Source: Clostridia bacterium
GTDB taxonomy: Bacteria > Bacillota > Clostridia > Oscillospirales > CAG-272
Assembly: GCA_017517035.1 (NCBI GenBank)
Contig: JAFXAN010000092.1
Span: 1 to 52,691, forward strand
Reading direction: 5' to 3'
Length of the DNA: 52,691 bases
Part shown: positions 9,915 to 19,090 of the stretch, piece after piece
Numbering within the stretch: position 1 is the stretch's first letter
Layout of the letters: the number at the start of each line of letters is the position of its first letter
Made by a program: the position numbers and the translations under genes
Notes under the pieces: generated by a model
Told to the model about the DNA's origin: nothing
Databases searched by the model: none
Seen by the model: the letters and a program-made list of their open reading frames with translations, nothing else

Positions 9915-10799
9915 TTAATTAATATTTAAGTTGGGGATTATATTTTTTTCTCCGTTTACAGCATTATAATAAGTATCATTTATTCCGTCTTCAACCCATT
10001 GGATCCTCCATGATGGCATCAGATAGAGCTTTGAGCCGTCGAGAGAGATGTGAGAGCAATAGCAGATGCTCATATCTTTGACAGTAAGCTTTTGCGGAAC
10101 AACTTCATTTTTCTCTTTTGAAAGGTCAAGCGCGCTCTTCTCAATAAAAAGTATATTAACGCTATCAAGAGTGTGTGCAGAAAAACTCTCGTCAATTGAC
10201 AAAAAACACCATTTTCCATCAACATAAACGGGAGTGTCGCCATCAAAATAGCATTCCAGTGTATGATTTTCAATGCTTTTTTCATCAAAAGTTTGCATAA
10301 CGAGAGCGTATTCGGCAGAATCCTGCTTTTTTGCTGATATCAGCTTAAAATCCGTTCCGAGAAGTTTGGCAAGCTTTTCTTTAAGAAGCTTGACCTCATC
10401 GTCCGTCATATCATTCTTCGGCTCTTGTAAGGAAAACCCGATTTTTGAATAAGAAAACTGAAAATCCTCGTCAATTTTCAAAAAAGAATCCTTTGCGAAA
10501 AACTCTGCTCCATAAGGGGTGGCAAAAGCTTCTTCGTATTCACCCATGAGTTTTGAGGCTATCTTTGCACTGTAATCGCTTTCGATATTGCAAGCATAGA
10601 CCTTGGAATCCTTATCTTTGATATTCAAGAATTTTTTATCAACAAAAATACCGCTCTCGGAGAGAAGCTCTGAAATATTTTCTGTTGCTTCCTTATCATA
10701 AACTTTTATGCTTGTTCTTCCAATAAGCATAACAGCGAGGAAAATATTGACAACCAAAAGAAGAATTATGAGAAAAAATTTTATATTTTTCCAGTTCAC
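9915..10799 (-). CDS. YycI-like WalK-associated membrane protein
   Basis: A 294-residue protein with one N-terminal membrane segment (about residues 8-27) and an extracytoplasmic remainder. Position, length and topology match YycI of low-GC Gram-positives, which together with YycH binds the WalK kinase and adjusts its activity. The C-terminal portion (PSWRIQW...YYNAVNGE) resembles the YycI/YycH fold. It overlaps the preceding YycH-like gene by four bases and is the last gene of the operon. The assignment rests mainly on synteny and topology. Confidence 0.75.
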   Translation of the reverse strand: MNWKNIKFFLIILLLVVNIFLAVMLIGRTSIKVYDKEATENISELLSESGIFVDKKFLNIKDKDSKVYACNIESDYSAKIASKLMGEYEEAFATPYGAEFFAKDSFLKIDEDFQFSYSKIGFSLQEPKNDMTDDEVKLLKEKLAKLLGTDFKLISAKKQDSAEYALVMQTFDEKSIENHTLECYFDGDTPVYVDGKWCFLSIDESFSAHTLDSVNILFIEKSALDLSKEKNEVVPQKLTVKDMSICYCSHISLDGSKLYLMPSWRIQWVEDGINDTYYNAVNGEKNIIPNLNIN

Positions 10800-12211
10800 T
10801 TTATCTCTCCTTTCGATTGTTCCTTAATTTTCACAGGCTTCCATTCGGCAAAAAGATTTCCTTCATGTTCTGAATGATATTTGTAGACAAGTGTATATTT
10901 TTCGTTTTCGCTGCTTGAATTTTCAGCAATGCTCATTACCCAGCTTGCAGGAATGGATTTGATAACATTTGAGCGGTCTGCGATTATTTTTGCAGGGAAA
11001 AAACTGATTCCCGTGAGCTTTTCCGAACTTATTTCAAGAATCAGAGCATCGTTTTCGGTTTCAATGGGAATGTTGTCATAAAAGTAACCGAATTTAAGCA
11101 CCAGGGTTTCACCTTTTCTGAAAAGGCTTGTCAGCAATAGCTGTCCGTCGCCGATGTCTGCACCCTCAATTTCGGTAAATACCGAGGCTATTGACTGAGC
11201 GGCGGAAAGGCATTCATAGATGGAGTGAGAGGCTTCGGAGTCCTTTCCCGAAAAGATCGAAAGCGGCAGTCCATCGGTGTTATTCAGAGTTGAATATCCG
11301 ATCTTTTTATCAGTGAAGGAGAGCGTACCGTGTGTTGCCATAAAGACTGTTCCGGAGATCTCCTCGTCAAAATAGCTTCCTGTTTTATTTGGGTTTATGT
11401 TAAGAATTTCAGCGAAAGCACTTTGAATATCTGCGTTTTTTGAAAGATTTTCTATCCCTTCCGAAAGAGAAAGTGAATTTTTTGTGGGCAAATCATCAAA
11501 GATAAGCGTTGATGACATGAGCTTTTCATTTGATGAAGTATGAAATTTTGCCGAAACCATTGCTCCCGCATCCTTATAGATCTCAAGGTCCGCAATATTA
11601 ATTTTACTTTCAGGGGCAGATTTTAGTATATATTTTTTCACTTCTCCATGTATTCCTCTTGTCAGTGCAAAAATTGAACCTTTTGCATTTTCATCGGGGA
11701 AAAGTATAATTTCACTTACAGCATATGATGCTATATCATTTGCCGGACTTGTCTCATCCGTATCTATTGAATGAAGATAAAGAAGGAGTGTCGGAAGCGG
11801 TGTGTGATATTTTACATAAATAAAATCAGAGGATGAGACAGCATTATCAAAAACGGATGGATCCTCATCTGTAACATCGCATTCTGAGGAAAACATAAAT
11901 GCTATATTGCTTTCGATCAGGGAATAGATTTCCTGCATATAATTTTTCCCCGAGCAGATAGCGAAAACATCGTCCGAATCCTTTTTGAATGCGATCTGTG
12001 CAGGAAGGATCATATTTTCGGAAATTGATTCTATTTCGGAATAAAAGGAGGATTTCAGAGTGAAGCTGTCGCCGGTATCATTATCAGCGGAATTATCATT
12101 TCTCTTTTTCAATTCGTTGAAATGCAGAAGAACCATCAGCATAACAACAAGAAAGAGAATTGTTATGGCAATGGTTTTGAAAAATTCCATTTTCTTTTCG
12201 GCTTTCTTCAT
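10796..12211 (-). CDS. YycH-like regulatory membrane protein of the Wal system
   Basis: A 471-residue protein with a single N-terminal membrane segment (about residues 12-30) and a large extracytoplasmic domain rich in beta structure. The place directly after walK and before a YycI-like gene, with the same topology as YycH, supports a role as WalK modulator. The overall sequence is divergent. The ATG is preceded by AAGGAGAAAAAA. It lies 18 bp after walK. Confidence 0.72.
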   Translation of the reverse strand: MKKAEKKMEFFKTIAITILFLVVMLMVLLHFNELKKRNDNSADNDTGDSFTLKSSFYSEIESISENMILPAQIAFKKDSDDVFAICSGKNYMQEIYSLIESNIAFMFSSECDVTDEDPSVFDNAVSSSDFIYVKYHTPLPTLLLYLHSIDTDETSPANDIASYAVSEIILFPDENAKGSIFALTRGIHGEVKKYILKSAPESKINIADLEIYKDAGAMVSAKFHTSSNEKLMSSTLIFDDLPTKNSLSLSEGIENLSKNADIQSAFAEILNINPNKTGSYFDEEISGTVFMATHGTLSFTDKKIGYSTLNNTDGLPLSIFSGKDSEASHSIYECLSAAQSIASVFTEIEGADIGDGQLLLTSLFRKGETLVLKFGYFYDNIPIETENDALILEISSEKLTGISFFPAKIIADRSNVIKSIPASWVMSIAENSSSENEKYTLVYKYHSEHEGNLFAEWKPVKIKEQSKGEIK

Positions 12212-12229
12212 TTTTTTCTCCTTGAATTT

Positions 12230-14032
12230 TTATTCTTCCGGTTCATTTTGAAGCTTTGTGCTTATCGGAAGAATAATATCAACTATCGTTCCGATATTCA
12301 GCTTGCTTTGGATCCTGATGTTACCGCCGTGAGCTTCGATAAGCTCCTTTGCAATGGCAAGACCGAGACCTGTTCCTCCCGTGTCGCTGGTACGAGCCTT
12401 TTCAACCCTGTAGAAGCGTTCAAAGATTCTCGGAAGATCCTTTTCGGGAATGCCGAGACCGTTGTCCATGATTCTGATAAGCACATTTTCCTTATCAGCC
12501 ATAGAGCTGCTGACAACGATCGTACCGCCATCGGGGGTATATTTAATTGCGTTTGAGATCAGATTTACGATAACCTGATCGATTCTGTCTTTATCTGCGG
12601 TGATTTTTGGTATGTTATCGCCTGCTTGAAGCATGAGCTTGTGATCGTGAGCTGTGGCATCGACATTCATGACATCGCAAAGATGGCGCAGACTGTCATT
12701 TATGTGGTATTCAACGATCTGCCATTTTGTTCGCTTGTTGTCGAGCCTTGAAAGTGTCAGCAGGTCTCTGACGATTCCCGTCATTCTGTTACTTTCGCTT
12801 ACTGTCATTTCAAGGAGCTTGGTTCTTATTTCATCGGGAAGATCAGGGTGGTCAAGAACGGTTTCACAAGCACCTTTTATGGCTGTCAGAGGTGTGCGAA
12901 GCTCATGTGAGACATTTGCAACAAACTCTCGTCTTGATTTTTCAAGCTCATATCTGGATGTGACATCGTGAATAACGGTGATTATACCGTCACGCATTTC
13001 TCCGCTCTCGTTATATCTGATTCCGCCGAAGTTTACCTCGAGAACTCTTGATGCAAAAACGACCTCATCAAAAATTATATTGCTTTCATCGGGGAGATCG
13101 TCTCTTCCGTTTTCCGTAGCACTTTGTATATCAAAGAGATTGAGAAGAGTTGAGAGATTGAAGCGTTCGTTGAATTTGTCACCGAAAAGGTCGATGGCGA
13201 ATTGGTTGATATTCAGCACCTTTCCGTCATCGGTAAAGGTGATCACGCCCGCTTGGAGGTGTGAGAAGACGGTCTCAAGCTTTTTCTGCTCTCCCGCAAC
13301 CTCATCAAGAGTTGTTTTAAGTCTCTTTTTCATGTGGTTGAAGGTGTCTGTGAGAATGCCGATCTCGTCCTTTGAATGGACCTCTATCTTATGGGAAAAA
13401 TCTCCCGCCGCAACGAGCTTTGCACTTTTTGTCAGCGTCTGAATAGGCGCAGTTATTGCCTTTGAAAGGAAAAATGCAAGAACCACTGCGATAACAAGTC
13501 CGATGAGGATGGATTGCAGTATGATGGTAAAAAGCATCCAGCTCAGCTGTCTCATATCATCCTGAGAATCTCTTATATAAATGATGCAGGAGCGCTCCTC
13601 GCCCTCAAGATAAAGCGCAAAATCGGTATATGATACCGCCTGACTTTGGGTTCCGGATGTCTTTTTATTCATTGCACTTATGAGATTGGGAGTTTTTTCG
13701 GGATATGTTTTGCTTGATGAATCCGAGCTTTCAAGATAATTTCCATTCATATCGAGAATATAGAAATTTCGGTAGCTGTCGATTCCGAGAATACTGCTAT
13801 AGGAAAGAAGTATCTCTTTTTGACGCTTAACATAGTCGCTGTTGTCAAGAGAGCTTTCAAGCTCCATATAAAGCGGGGAATCCTCTGCAAATGTAGTTTC
13901 CATAATATTGGAAAACACGCCCGAATAGTAGCTGTAAATATTACCGAGAAGCACCACGGCAACAACGCTCATAACCGTAATTATAAATACTACAAGAATT
14001 AGTATTATTTTGGAATACAGACTCTTTTGCAT
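12230..14032 (-). CDS. walK: Sensor histidine kinase WalK (YycG)
   Basis: A 600-residue membrane kinase of the essential cell-wall two-component system. In order it has a membrane segment (about 9-30), an extracytoplasmic sensor domain (31-160), a second membrane segment (about 165-190), HAMP (190-245), PAS (about 250-360), HisKA with the phospho-acceptor His376 in FVANVSHELRTPL, and HATPase with N (NLISNAIKYTP), G1 (DNGLGI), F (IFERFYR) and G2 (GTGLGLAI) boxes. It phosphorylates WalR and thereby controls wall hydrolase genes. It follows walR by 24 bp. Confidence 0.94.
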   Translation of the reverse strand: MQKSLYSKIILILVVFIITVMSVVAVVLLGNIYSYYSGVFSNIMETTFAEDSPLYMELESSLDNSDYVKRQKEILLSYSSILGIDSYRNFYILDMNGNYLESSDSSSKTYPEKTPNLISAMNKKTSGTQSQAVSYTDFALYLEGEERSCIIYIRDSQDDMRQLSWMLFTIILQSILIGLVIAVVLAFFLSKAITAPIQTLTKSAKLVAAGDFSHKIEVHSKDEIGILTDTFNHMKKRLKTTLDEVAGEQKKLETVFSHLQAGVITFTDDGKVLNINQFAIDLFGDKFNERFNLSTLLNLFDIQSATENGRDDLPDESNIIFDEVVFASRVLEVNFGGIRYNESGEMRDGIITVIHDVTSRYELEKSRREFVANVSHELRTPLTAIKGACETVLDHPDLPDEIRTKLLEMTVSESNRMTGIVRDLLTLSRLDNKRTKWQIVEYHINDSLRHLCDVMNVDATAHDHKLMLQAGDNIPKITADKDRIDQVIVNLISNAIKYTPDGGTIVVSSSMADKENVLIRIMDNGLGIPEKDLPRIFERFYRVEKARTSDTGGTGLGLAIAKELIEAHGGNIRIQSKLNIGTIVDIILPISTKLQNEPEE

Positions 14033-14056
14033 AATGTCTATTCCTCTTTTTATTTT

Positions 14057-14767
14057 TTATTTCAGATAGTAGCCGATGCCGCGCTTTGTCAGCAGGTATT
14101 CAGGCTCACCCGGGTCTTTTTCTATTTTTGCACGAAGCCTTGAAACGGTAACATCAACAGCTCTGATATCACCAAGATAGCCCTCATATCCCCAAACGGT
14201 TTCCATAAGCTGCTCGCGTGTAAAAGGCTTGCCGAGATTTTTTGCAAGGAAAAGCAGAAGGTCATATTCCTGGCGTGAAAGTGATATCGGTTCACCGTCA
14301 AGGGTAACATCGTATTTTTCTGTGTCTATTGTGAGACCTCGAACCGTAATGCTTGATTGCTCGTCACTCTGAACTTTCTCCGGATGAACAAGCTCGTTTG
14401 AGCTGCGGCGGATATTTGCTTTGATTCTTGAGAGAAGCTCACTGAAGGAAAAGGGCTTCGTCACATAATCGTCAGCTCCTGTATCAAGTCCGAGGATCTT
14501 GTCTTTTTCTTCCTCTCGGGCAGTAACCATGATGATTGGTGTGGAAAGCTTTTTTCTAACTCTTGCGCAGACCTCAAAGCCGTTCATTTTCGGAAGCATG
14601 AGATCAAGAAGAATGAGGTCAAAGCTGCCCGTGAGCGCCTTGTTAAGACCGTCTTCACCATCCGAGGCGATATCATAGTCATAGCCTGCAAGCATAAGAT
14701 TTACGGCAAGAAGCTGGGCAATATTGTTTTCGTCTTCAACTATAAGTATTTTTTTCTTATTGTTCAT
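14057..14767 (-). CDS. walR: Response regulator WalR (YycF), OmpR family
   Basis: A 236-residue regulator with an N-terminal receiver domain (acidic Glu11-Asp12, phospho-acceptor Asp55 in LLDLMLP, conserved Lys in YVTKPF) and a C-terminal winged-helix DNA-binding domain (from about 135; VDVTVSRLRAKIE recognition helix, RGIGYYL end). It is the cytoplasmic partner of WalK, with genes in the canonical order walR-walK-yycH-yycI. The operon here begins three genes earlier than usual. Confidence 0.95.
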   Translation of the reverse strand: MNNKKKILIVEDENNIAQLLAVNLMLAGYDYDIASDGEDGLNKALTGSFDLILLDLMLPKMNGFEVCARVRKKLSTPIIMVTAREEEKDKILGLDTGADDYVTKPFSFSELLSRIKANIRRSSNELVHPEKVQSDEQSSITVRGLTIDTEKYDVTLDGEPISLSRQEYDLLLFLAKNLGKPFTREQLMETVWGYEGYLGDIRAVDVTVSRLRAKIEKDPGEPEYLLTKRGIGYYLK

Positions 14768-14778
14768 GTTTTTACCTC

Positions 14779-15837
14779 TTAATTTCCAACAAGAGCATTG
14801 ATCGCAGTGACATTTTTGCCGCTTGTTTTTGCTTCTGCGATGATCTCTTTGAATTTCGTTATATTTTCAACATTGATCTTGTCAAAAAAAACAGTGTCAT
14901 TTATGTTGAAATTTACCGTAGAAGCAGATCCGATATTGCTGAGACGGTAGCTGTCGTTGAGGAGGATAAATCCAAGCGACCTCAGCTCGTTTTTGCTTCC
15001 CGATGAAAGAACGAGAAGGGTTTTTCTTTTTGCGAGAGAATATAGCTTTTCGTTTGCCGATCTAACTTGATCTATATAAGATTTATCGCTCGTTTGATCG
15101 GTTTTTATTGCAAATGTATGACCTGCCGCCGCCATATTCAGAATGATCGGGATATTTTTGCTGTCTGAAATGAATTTTTCGGATATGGCAAAAGTCATTG
15201 ATATTCCTTGTTCGGAAGCAACATTGACAAATGCCGCAACCTCTGCTCGGCTCATGCTTGAAACATCGGAGAAGAATGAGAACACATCACGGCGGATAGC
15301 CACTCCTCCGACACCTGCACTGCCCACATAGTTATCTGCAAGAGTAACATAATAGTCGATCAAAATTTCCAGTGGCTGAAGCTCCTCATCAAGATAAAAC
15401 CTGACCACATCTTTTTCATAAAAGACAGCGTTCTCAAATCCGATCCCAAGTATTTGAGAAGCGGTAAGTGCAGAAATATAAAGCTCGTTTTCGGAAGCAT
15501 GGATCGCAATATCGCCTCGCGTTCCGTCATGTGAAAGATATCTGCCGTTTTTTGAACAGACTGAAATGAACCTTCCGTCATCTCTTTCTATGAGGTAGCA
15601 GTCATATTCCGTTTTAAAGCTAAGGGAAAGACAATCAAAGGAGGTCAGAACAGATATCGGGACAAGATGCTCCCCCTCCATGGTGATAAGGGGAAGGATG
15701 GAATGCTTGTACCAAGCCTCATTTCCGATAAAAATAGTTGGAATATCCTCTTCATCGGCATTGATGCCAGGCAAAAAAAGGAGCGAGAAAAGCATTGTCA
15801 TAGCAAGAAAAATACAAAGACTTTTTGTTTTCATCAT
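14779..15837 (-). CDS. Exported protein with amine-oxidase-N-like and deacetylase-like parts
   Basis: A 352-residue protein starting with a signal peptide (about residues 1-27, hydrophobic core then GINADEED). Residues about 30-130 resemble the copper amine oxidase N-terminal-type domain common in clostridial exported proteins (HLVPISVL...YISALTAS). The second half could be a degenerate NodB-like polysaccharide deacetylase barrel, but the TFDDG metal motif is absent, so it is probably not an active deacetylase. Start: ATG at 15837, five bases after AAAGGAG; the ATG at 15852 lies upstream of that site. Location directly before walR suggests a wall-related role. The function is unknown. Confidence 0.6.
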   Translation of the reverse strand: MMKTKSLCIFLAMTMLFSLLFLPGINADEEDIPTIFIGNEAWYKHSILPLITMEGEHLVPISVLTSFDCLSLSFKTEYDCYLIERDDGRFISVCSKNGRYLSHDGTRGDIAIHASENELYISALTASQILGIGFENAVFYEKDVVRFYLDEELQPLEILIDYYVTLADNYVGSAGVGGVAIRRDVFSFFSDVSSMSRAEVAAFVNVASEQGISMTFAISEKFISDSKNIPIILNMAAAGHTFAIKTDQTSDKSYIDQVRSANEKLYSLAKRKTLLVLSSGSKNELRSLGFILLNDSYRLSNIGSASTVNFNINDTVFFDKINVENITKFKEIIAEAKTSGKNVTAINALVGN

Positions 15838-15857
15838 TTGTGCTCCTTTCATTTTTT

Positions 15858-16973
15858 TCAGTGATTTTTATAATATGCAACAGCAAGATCAACCACCATG
15901 CCATAACTTTTTTCACCCTCGGTGCCGTTGAGCTTAAGATATGTGTCATTGATCGATCCGCTGACAGAGCTTGCGATCGAATCTCTGAACGGGTCGAAGA
16001 AATCCGAATAAGCAATAAGCTCATAGATTATATTGCCGTTAAGATTTCGCAGGACCTTGGCATATAGATCCGCATCGGCAATATAGAGTGCATTTAGAAA
16101 ATAATCAAGCATATTTACATATGCGCCGTATCTTATATAGGGATCTGCGCTGTCCTTGCACACGAGAAAAGCAATGAAGTTGGCTTCGTCCTCACGGGCG
16201 ATACCTCTTTGGTGTGCCAGCTCATGGGCTGCGGTGAATGGCAGTGTGTAATCAGGAAAATGGGTATTAAGGTTTGCTTCGCCTGTAAAATAAGAATAAA
16301 TTCCGGTGATGTGCGTATATGACATGGCACGGCTGAGGATGACAGGCTTAAGGTTGCTTCTCATATTCGAGAGAAATTTATTCTCCTTTGAGAATGTCTT
16401 ATAATCTTCATTCAGCTTGTCCGAAAGCTCTCCGATATCATAAGGCATGATGGAAAAATTCATAGAACGGAAAGCAACATTTTTCGCTTCCTCATTTGAT
16501 TTTTCGGCAAGTATCAGAGCTGTGTTATAAAGCTCCTCGGCGTTTACATCTTTTCTGTCAAGCTCCAAATTTTTGTCGATGGAGGTGGTGTTGTATCCAA
16601 CTCCGAATGACCAGAAAAAGAGAACATAAAAAAGACAGATCACAGATATGAGAGAAGCTATATATGTCAAAACCGAGCCCCATGAGTCCGAATGATTCTT
16701 TACAGCATGTCTTATAAGAACAAATGCGATCACGGGAATGAGCACTATGAGCGCTTCAGCCAACGAGAAAGGAATGAAATTTGTTATATTTGCAGTAATA
16801 AAACGAATGATCGAGCTTATTCTGAGGTTGAAAAAATCGGAAAAAGCTTCTGAAAAATACGAAATAATATGCAAAGCAATCGTAAGGGCAGTTATGAGAA
16901 AGATTATTTTTGAAGCGGTGGGTAGTTTTTTTCTCTTTTTTTCTATCCCGTAGGTTTTGATGTAATTATCCAC
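15858..16973 (-). CDS. DUF3810-family membrane metalloprotease-like protein
   Basis: A 371-residue protein with three N-terminal membrane segments (about 22-42, 55-88 and 100-122) followed by a soluble domain. That domain carries a zincin motif HELAH (250-254) and a downstream acidic segment REDEANF. This layout is that of DUF3810, thought to be metalloproteases but of unknown substrate. It lies four bases after the pseudouridine synthase gene and 20 bp before the exported deacetylase-like gene. Being in the Wal operon suggests a cell-envelope function, which is inference. Confidence 0.82.
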   Translation of the reverse strand: MDNYIKTYGIEKKRKKLPTASKIIFLITALTIALHIISYFSEAFSDFFNLRISSIIRFITANITNFIPFSLAEALIVLIPVIAFVLIRHAVKNHSDSWGSVLTYIASLISVICLFYVLFFWSFGVGYNTTSIDKNLELDRKDVNAEELYNTALILAEKSNEEAKNVAFRSMNFSIMPYDIGELSDKLNEDYKTFSKENKFLSNMRSNLKPVILSRAMSYTHITGIYSYFTGEANLNTHFPDYTLPFTAAHELAHQRGIAREDEANFIAFLVCKDSADPYIRYGAYVNMLDYFLNALYIADADLYAKVLRNLNGNIIYELIAYSDFFDPFRDSIASSVSGSINDTYLKLNGTEGEKSYGMVVDLAVAYYKNH

Positions 16974-16977
16974 TTTC

Positions 16978-17886
16978 TTATACCTCGATCTTTAAATTGT
17001 GTTTTTTCAAAATTTCTTCCATGTCGGAAGGAAGCGGTGCGAAAAGCTCCGTGATCTTACCCGATCTTGGGTGGGGGAATGAAAGAAAATAAGCATGAAG
17101 AGCTTGTCTTGAAATTTCCTCTGATTCTTCTCCATAAAGATCATCACCGAGGATCGGTGTGCCAAGATGTGCAAAATGAAGTCTTAGCTGATGTGTTCTT
17201 CCCGTTATCGGACTTGCTTTTACTGCACTTAAGATTCCGTCGCTTGAGAGCAATTCATATTTTGTTATAGCTCTTGAAGCATCGGGAAGTGCAGCGCAGA
17301 CCTCTCGTGTGATTATGCTTTCCTCACGCCGCCTGATATATGTGTCGATCATACCTTCTTTTTCGGGAAGCGTTCCGAGAAGCAAAGCAATATATTTTTT
17401 AGTTATAAGTCCTTTTTGCATCGACTCATAAAGCCTGTTTGCGCTTATCCTGTTCTTGGAGACCAAAACTATCCCGCTCGTGTTTCTGTCCAGCCTGTTT
17501 ACAGAGCGGAAAACAAAAGGCTCGTCTTTTTTTTGCATATAAAAGCAAAGACCGTTTGCAAGGGTGTCGGAAAAATGACCGTGAGAGGGGTGCGTCGGCA
17601 TATGAGGAGGCTTATTCAGAGCGATAATGTCCTCGTCCTCATATAGAATGTCAAGAGGAAGCTCTGTCGGAACGAGATTTTCATTTTGTTCTCTGTCCTC
17701 CACCTCAAGGCAGAGTACTTCCCCCATGTGCAAAACTCTGCGAACAGTAACATGTTTTCCGTCAACCGTTATTCCTGTTGGGCTTTTTTTGAGAGAAGTG
17801 ATCATTTTTGCGGAAAGACGAAGCTCTTTTTTCAGTATTTCAAGAACTGTTTTTCCGTCCCTGTTTATATCCGTTTCAATTCTCAT
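16978..17886 (-). CDS. RluA-family pseudouridine synthase
   Basis: A 302-residue protein with an S4-like N-terminal region (about 1-65) and the RluA catalytic domain, which has the catalytic Asp133 in NRLDRNTSG and the RTHQLRLHF motif. It makes pseudouridine in structured RNA, probably rRNA (RluC/RluD type). The exact target cannot be assigned. The ATG at 17886 is chosen over the ATGs near 17919 because the promoter -10 box at 17922-17927 puts the transcript start near 17915. It is the first gene of the seven-gene operon that includes walRK. Confidence 0.85.
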   Translation of the reverse strand: MRIETDINRDGKTVLEILKKELRLSAKMITSLKKSPTGITVDGKHVTVRRVLHMGEVLCLEVEDREQNENLVPTELPLDILYEDEDIIALNKPPHMPTHPSHGHFSDTLANGLCFYMQKKDEPFVFRSVNRLDRNTSGIVLVSKNRISANRLYESMQKGLITKKYIALLLGTLPEKEGMIDTYIRRREESIITREVCAALPDASRAITKYELLSSDGILSAVKASPITGRTHQLRLHFAHLGTPILGDDLYGEESEEISRQALHAYFLSFPHPRSGKITELFAPLPSDMEEILKKHNLKIEV

Positions 17887-17921
17887 AAAAGCCCTGCCCG
17901 AAATAAAAATATTCATCATAT

Positions 17922-17950
17922 ATTATATCATAAAATATTAATATTAGCAA
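17922..17950 (-). promoter_or_regulatory. Promoter of the rluA-walRK operon
   Basis: On the minus strand TTGCTA (17945-17950), a 17-bp spacer and TATAAT (17922-17927). No other promoter is evident before walR, so the whole operon probably starts here. Confidence 0.7.
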
Positions 17951-17974
17951 TAGATATTTTCTAATATTATCATT

Positions 17975-18004
17975 TGCACAAAAGTGTGAGCGTTTTTTTG
18001 TGCA
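17975..18004. repeat. Inverted repeat between two divergent promoters
   Basis: Arms TGCACAAAA (17975-17983) and TTTTGTGCA (17996-18004) are perfect 9-bp complements around a 12-base centre. It lies between the outward-facing promoters of the rluA-wal operon and of the sugar isomerase gene, so it could be an operator for either. Confidence 0.5.
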
Positions 18005-18039
18005 GTATGCTGATATGAAAAAATAAAAGCAAAAATCAC

Positions 18040-18068
18040 TTGAAAAATTCGGAAAAAAAGTGTATTAT
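18040..18068 (+). promoter_or_regulatory. Promoter of the sugar isomerase gene
   Basis: TTGAAA (18040-18045), 17-bp spacer, TATTAT (18063-18068). It is followed by a leader of about 38 bases and AGAAAGGATG before the ATG at 18113. Confidence 0.6.
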
Positions 18069-18112
18069 ATAAAGTAGTTAAAATTCTATCAATCAGAAAG
18101 GATGTTTTTATT

Positions 18113-19081
18113 ATGAAATTAAGTGTTTTAGCTAATCTTTATGGCGCAAAGTCTCTTGATGAGACTCTCTCCATTCTCACAGGTCTTGGCGTACATACCG
18201 TTGAGATAGGTGCGGGCGGATATCCGGGCAAGGCTCATTGCAACCCCGCAGAGCTTCTTGCAGACGAAAAGAAATATGATGAGTTCGTTGCCACATTCAA
18301 GAAGTATGATGTTGAGATCTGCGCTCTTGCTTGTCATGGTAACCCTCTCCATCCCGATGCTGCAACAGCAAAGGCATATGATGAGGATTTCAGAAATGCA
18401 ATTCTTCTTGCTGAAAAGCTCGGTGTTGATACTATCATCGGCTTCTCAGGCTGCCCCGGTGACAGCGAAGGCTCAAAGTATCCCAACTGGGTAACTTGCC
18501 CCTGGCCCGAGGATTTCCTCGCTATCCTTGATTGGCAGTGGAACGAAAAGCTCATTCCTTATTGGAAGGAAATGGGAGCATTTGCAGTTGCTCATAATGT
18601 TCCTCATATCGCATTTGAGATGCATCCCGGCTTTTGCGTTTATAATCCCGAAACTCTCCTTAAGCTCCGTGCGGCAGTAGGCGATGTTATCGGTGCAAAC
18701 TTTGACCCCTCTCACCTTATCTGGCAGGGAATGGATCCTGTTGCAGCTATCCGTGAGCTTGCGGGCGCAATTTACCATGTTCATGCAAAGGATACAAAGA
18801 TCGACAAGTATAATACCGCAAAGAACGGTGTTCTCGATACAAAGCACTATGGCGATGAGCTTCATAGAGCTTGGGTATTCCGTACAGTTGGATACGGTAA
18901 TAACGAGACATACTGGAGAGATCTTGTCAGCAATCTCCGCCTTTGCGGTTATGACAGAGTTCTTTCCATCGAGCATGAGGACAGCGTAATGTCCATCGAC
19001 GAAGGTCTCAGAAAGGCAGTATCCTTCCTTCGTGATATCGTAATTTACGAAGAAAAGCCCACAACAATGAGCTGGGCATAA
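18113..19081 (+). CDS. Sugar phosphate isomerase/epimerase-like TIM barrel
   Basis: A 322-residue protein of the xylose-isomerase-like TIM-barrel superfamily. Metal-binding acidic residues expected of the family are visible in IAFEMHPGF, NFDPSHLIW, YHVHAKDT and LSIEHED. Members isomerise, epimerise or dehydrate free or phosphorylated sugars and inositols; this one cannot be placed more exactly. Its codons (AAG for Lys, ATC, TTC, AAC) are those of highly expressed genes, unlike the neighbouring regulators and transporters, so it probably serves a major pathway. A GC-rich hairpin follows, then the HD-domain gene. Confidence 0.8.
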   Translation: MKLSVLANLYGAKSLDETLSILTGLGVHTVEIGAGGYPGKAHCNPAELLADEKKYDEFVATFKKYDVEICALACHGNPLHPDAATAKAYDEDFRNAILLAEKLGVDTIIGFSGCPGDSEGSKYPNWVTCPWPEDFLAILDWQWNEKLIPYWKEMGAFAVAHNVPHIAFEMHPGFCVYNPETLLKLRAAVGDVIGANFDPSHLIWQGMDPVAAIRELAGAIYHVHAKDTKIDKYNTAKNGVLDTKHYGDELHRAWVFRTVGYGNNETYWRDLVSNLRLCGYDRVLSIEHEDSVMSIDEGLRKAVSFLRDIVIYEEKPTTMSWA

Positions 19082-19090
19082 AAAGCATAT

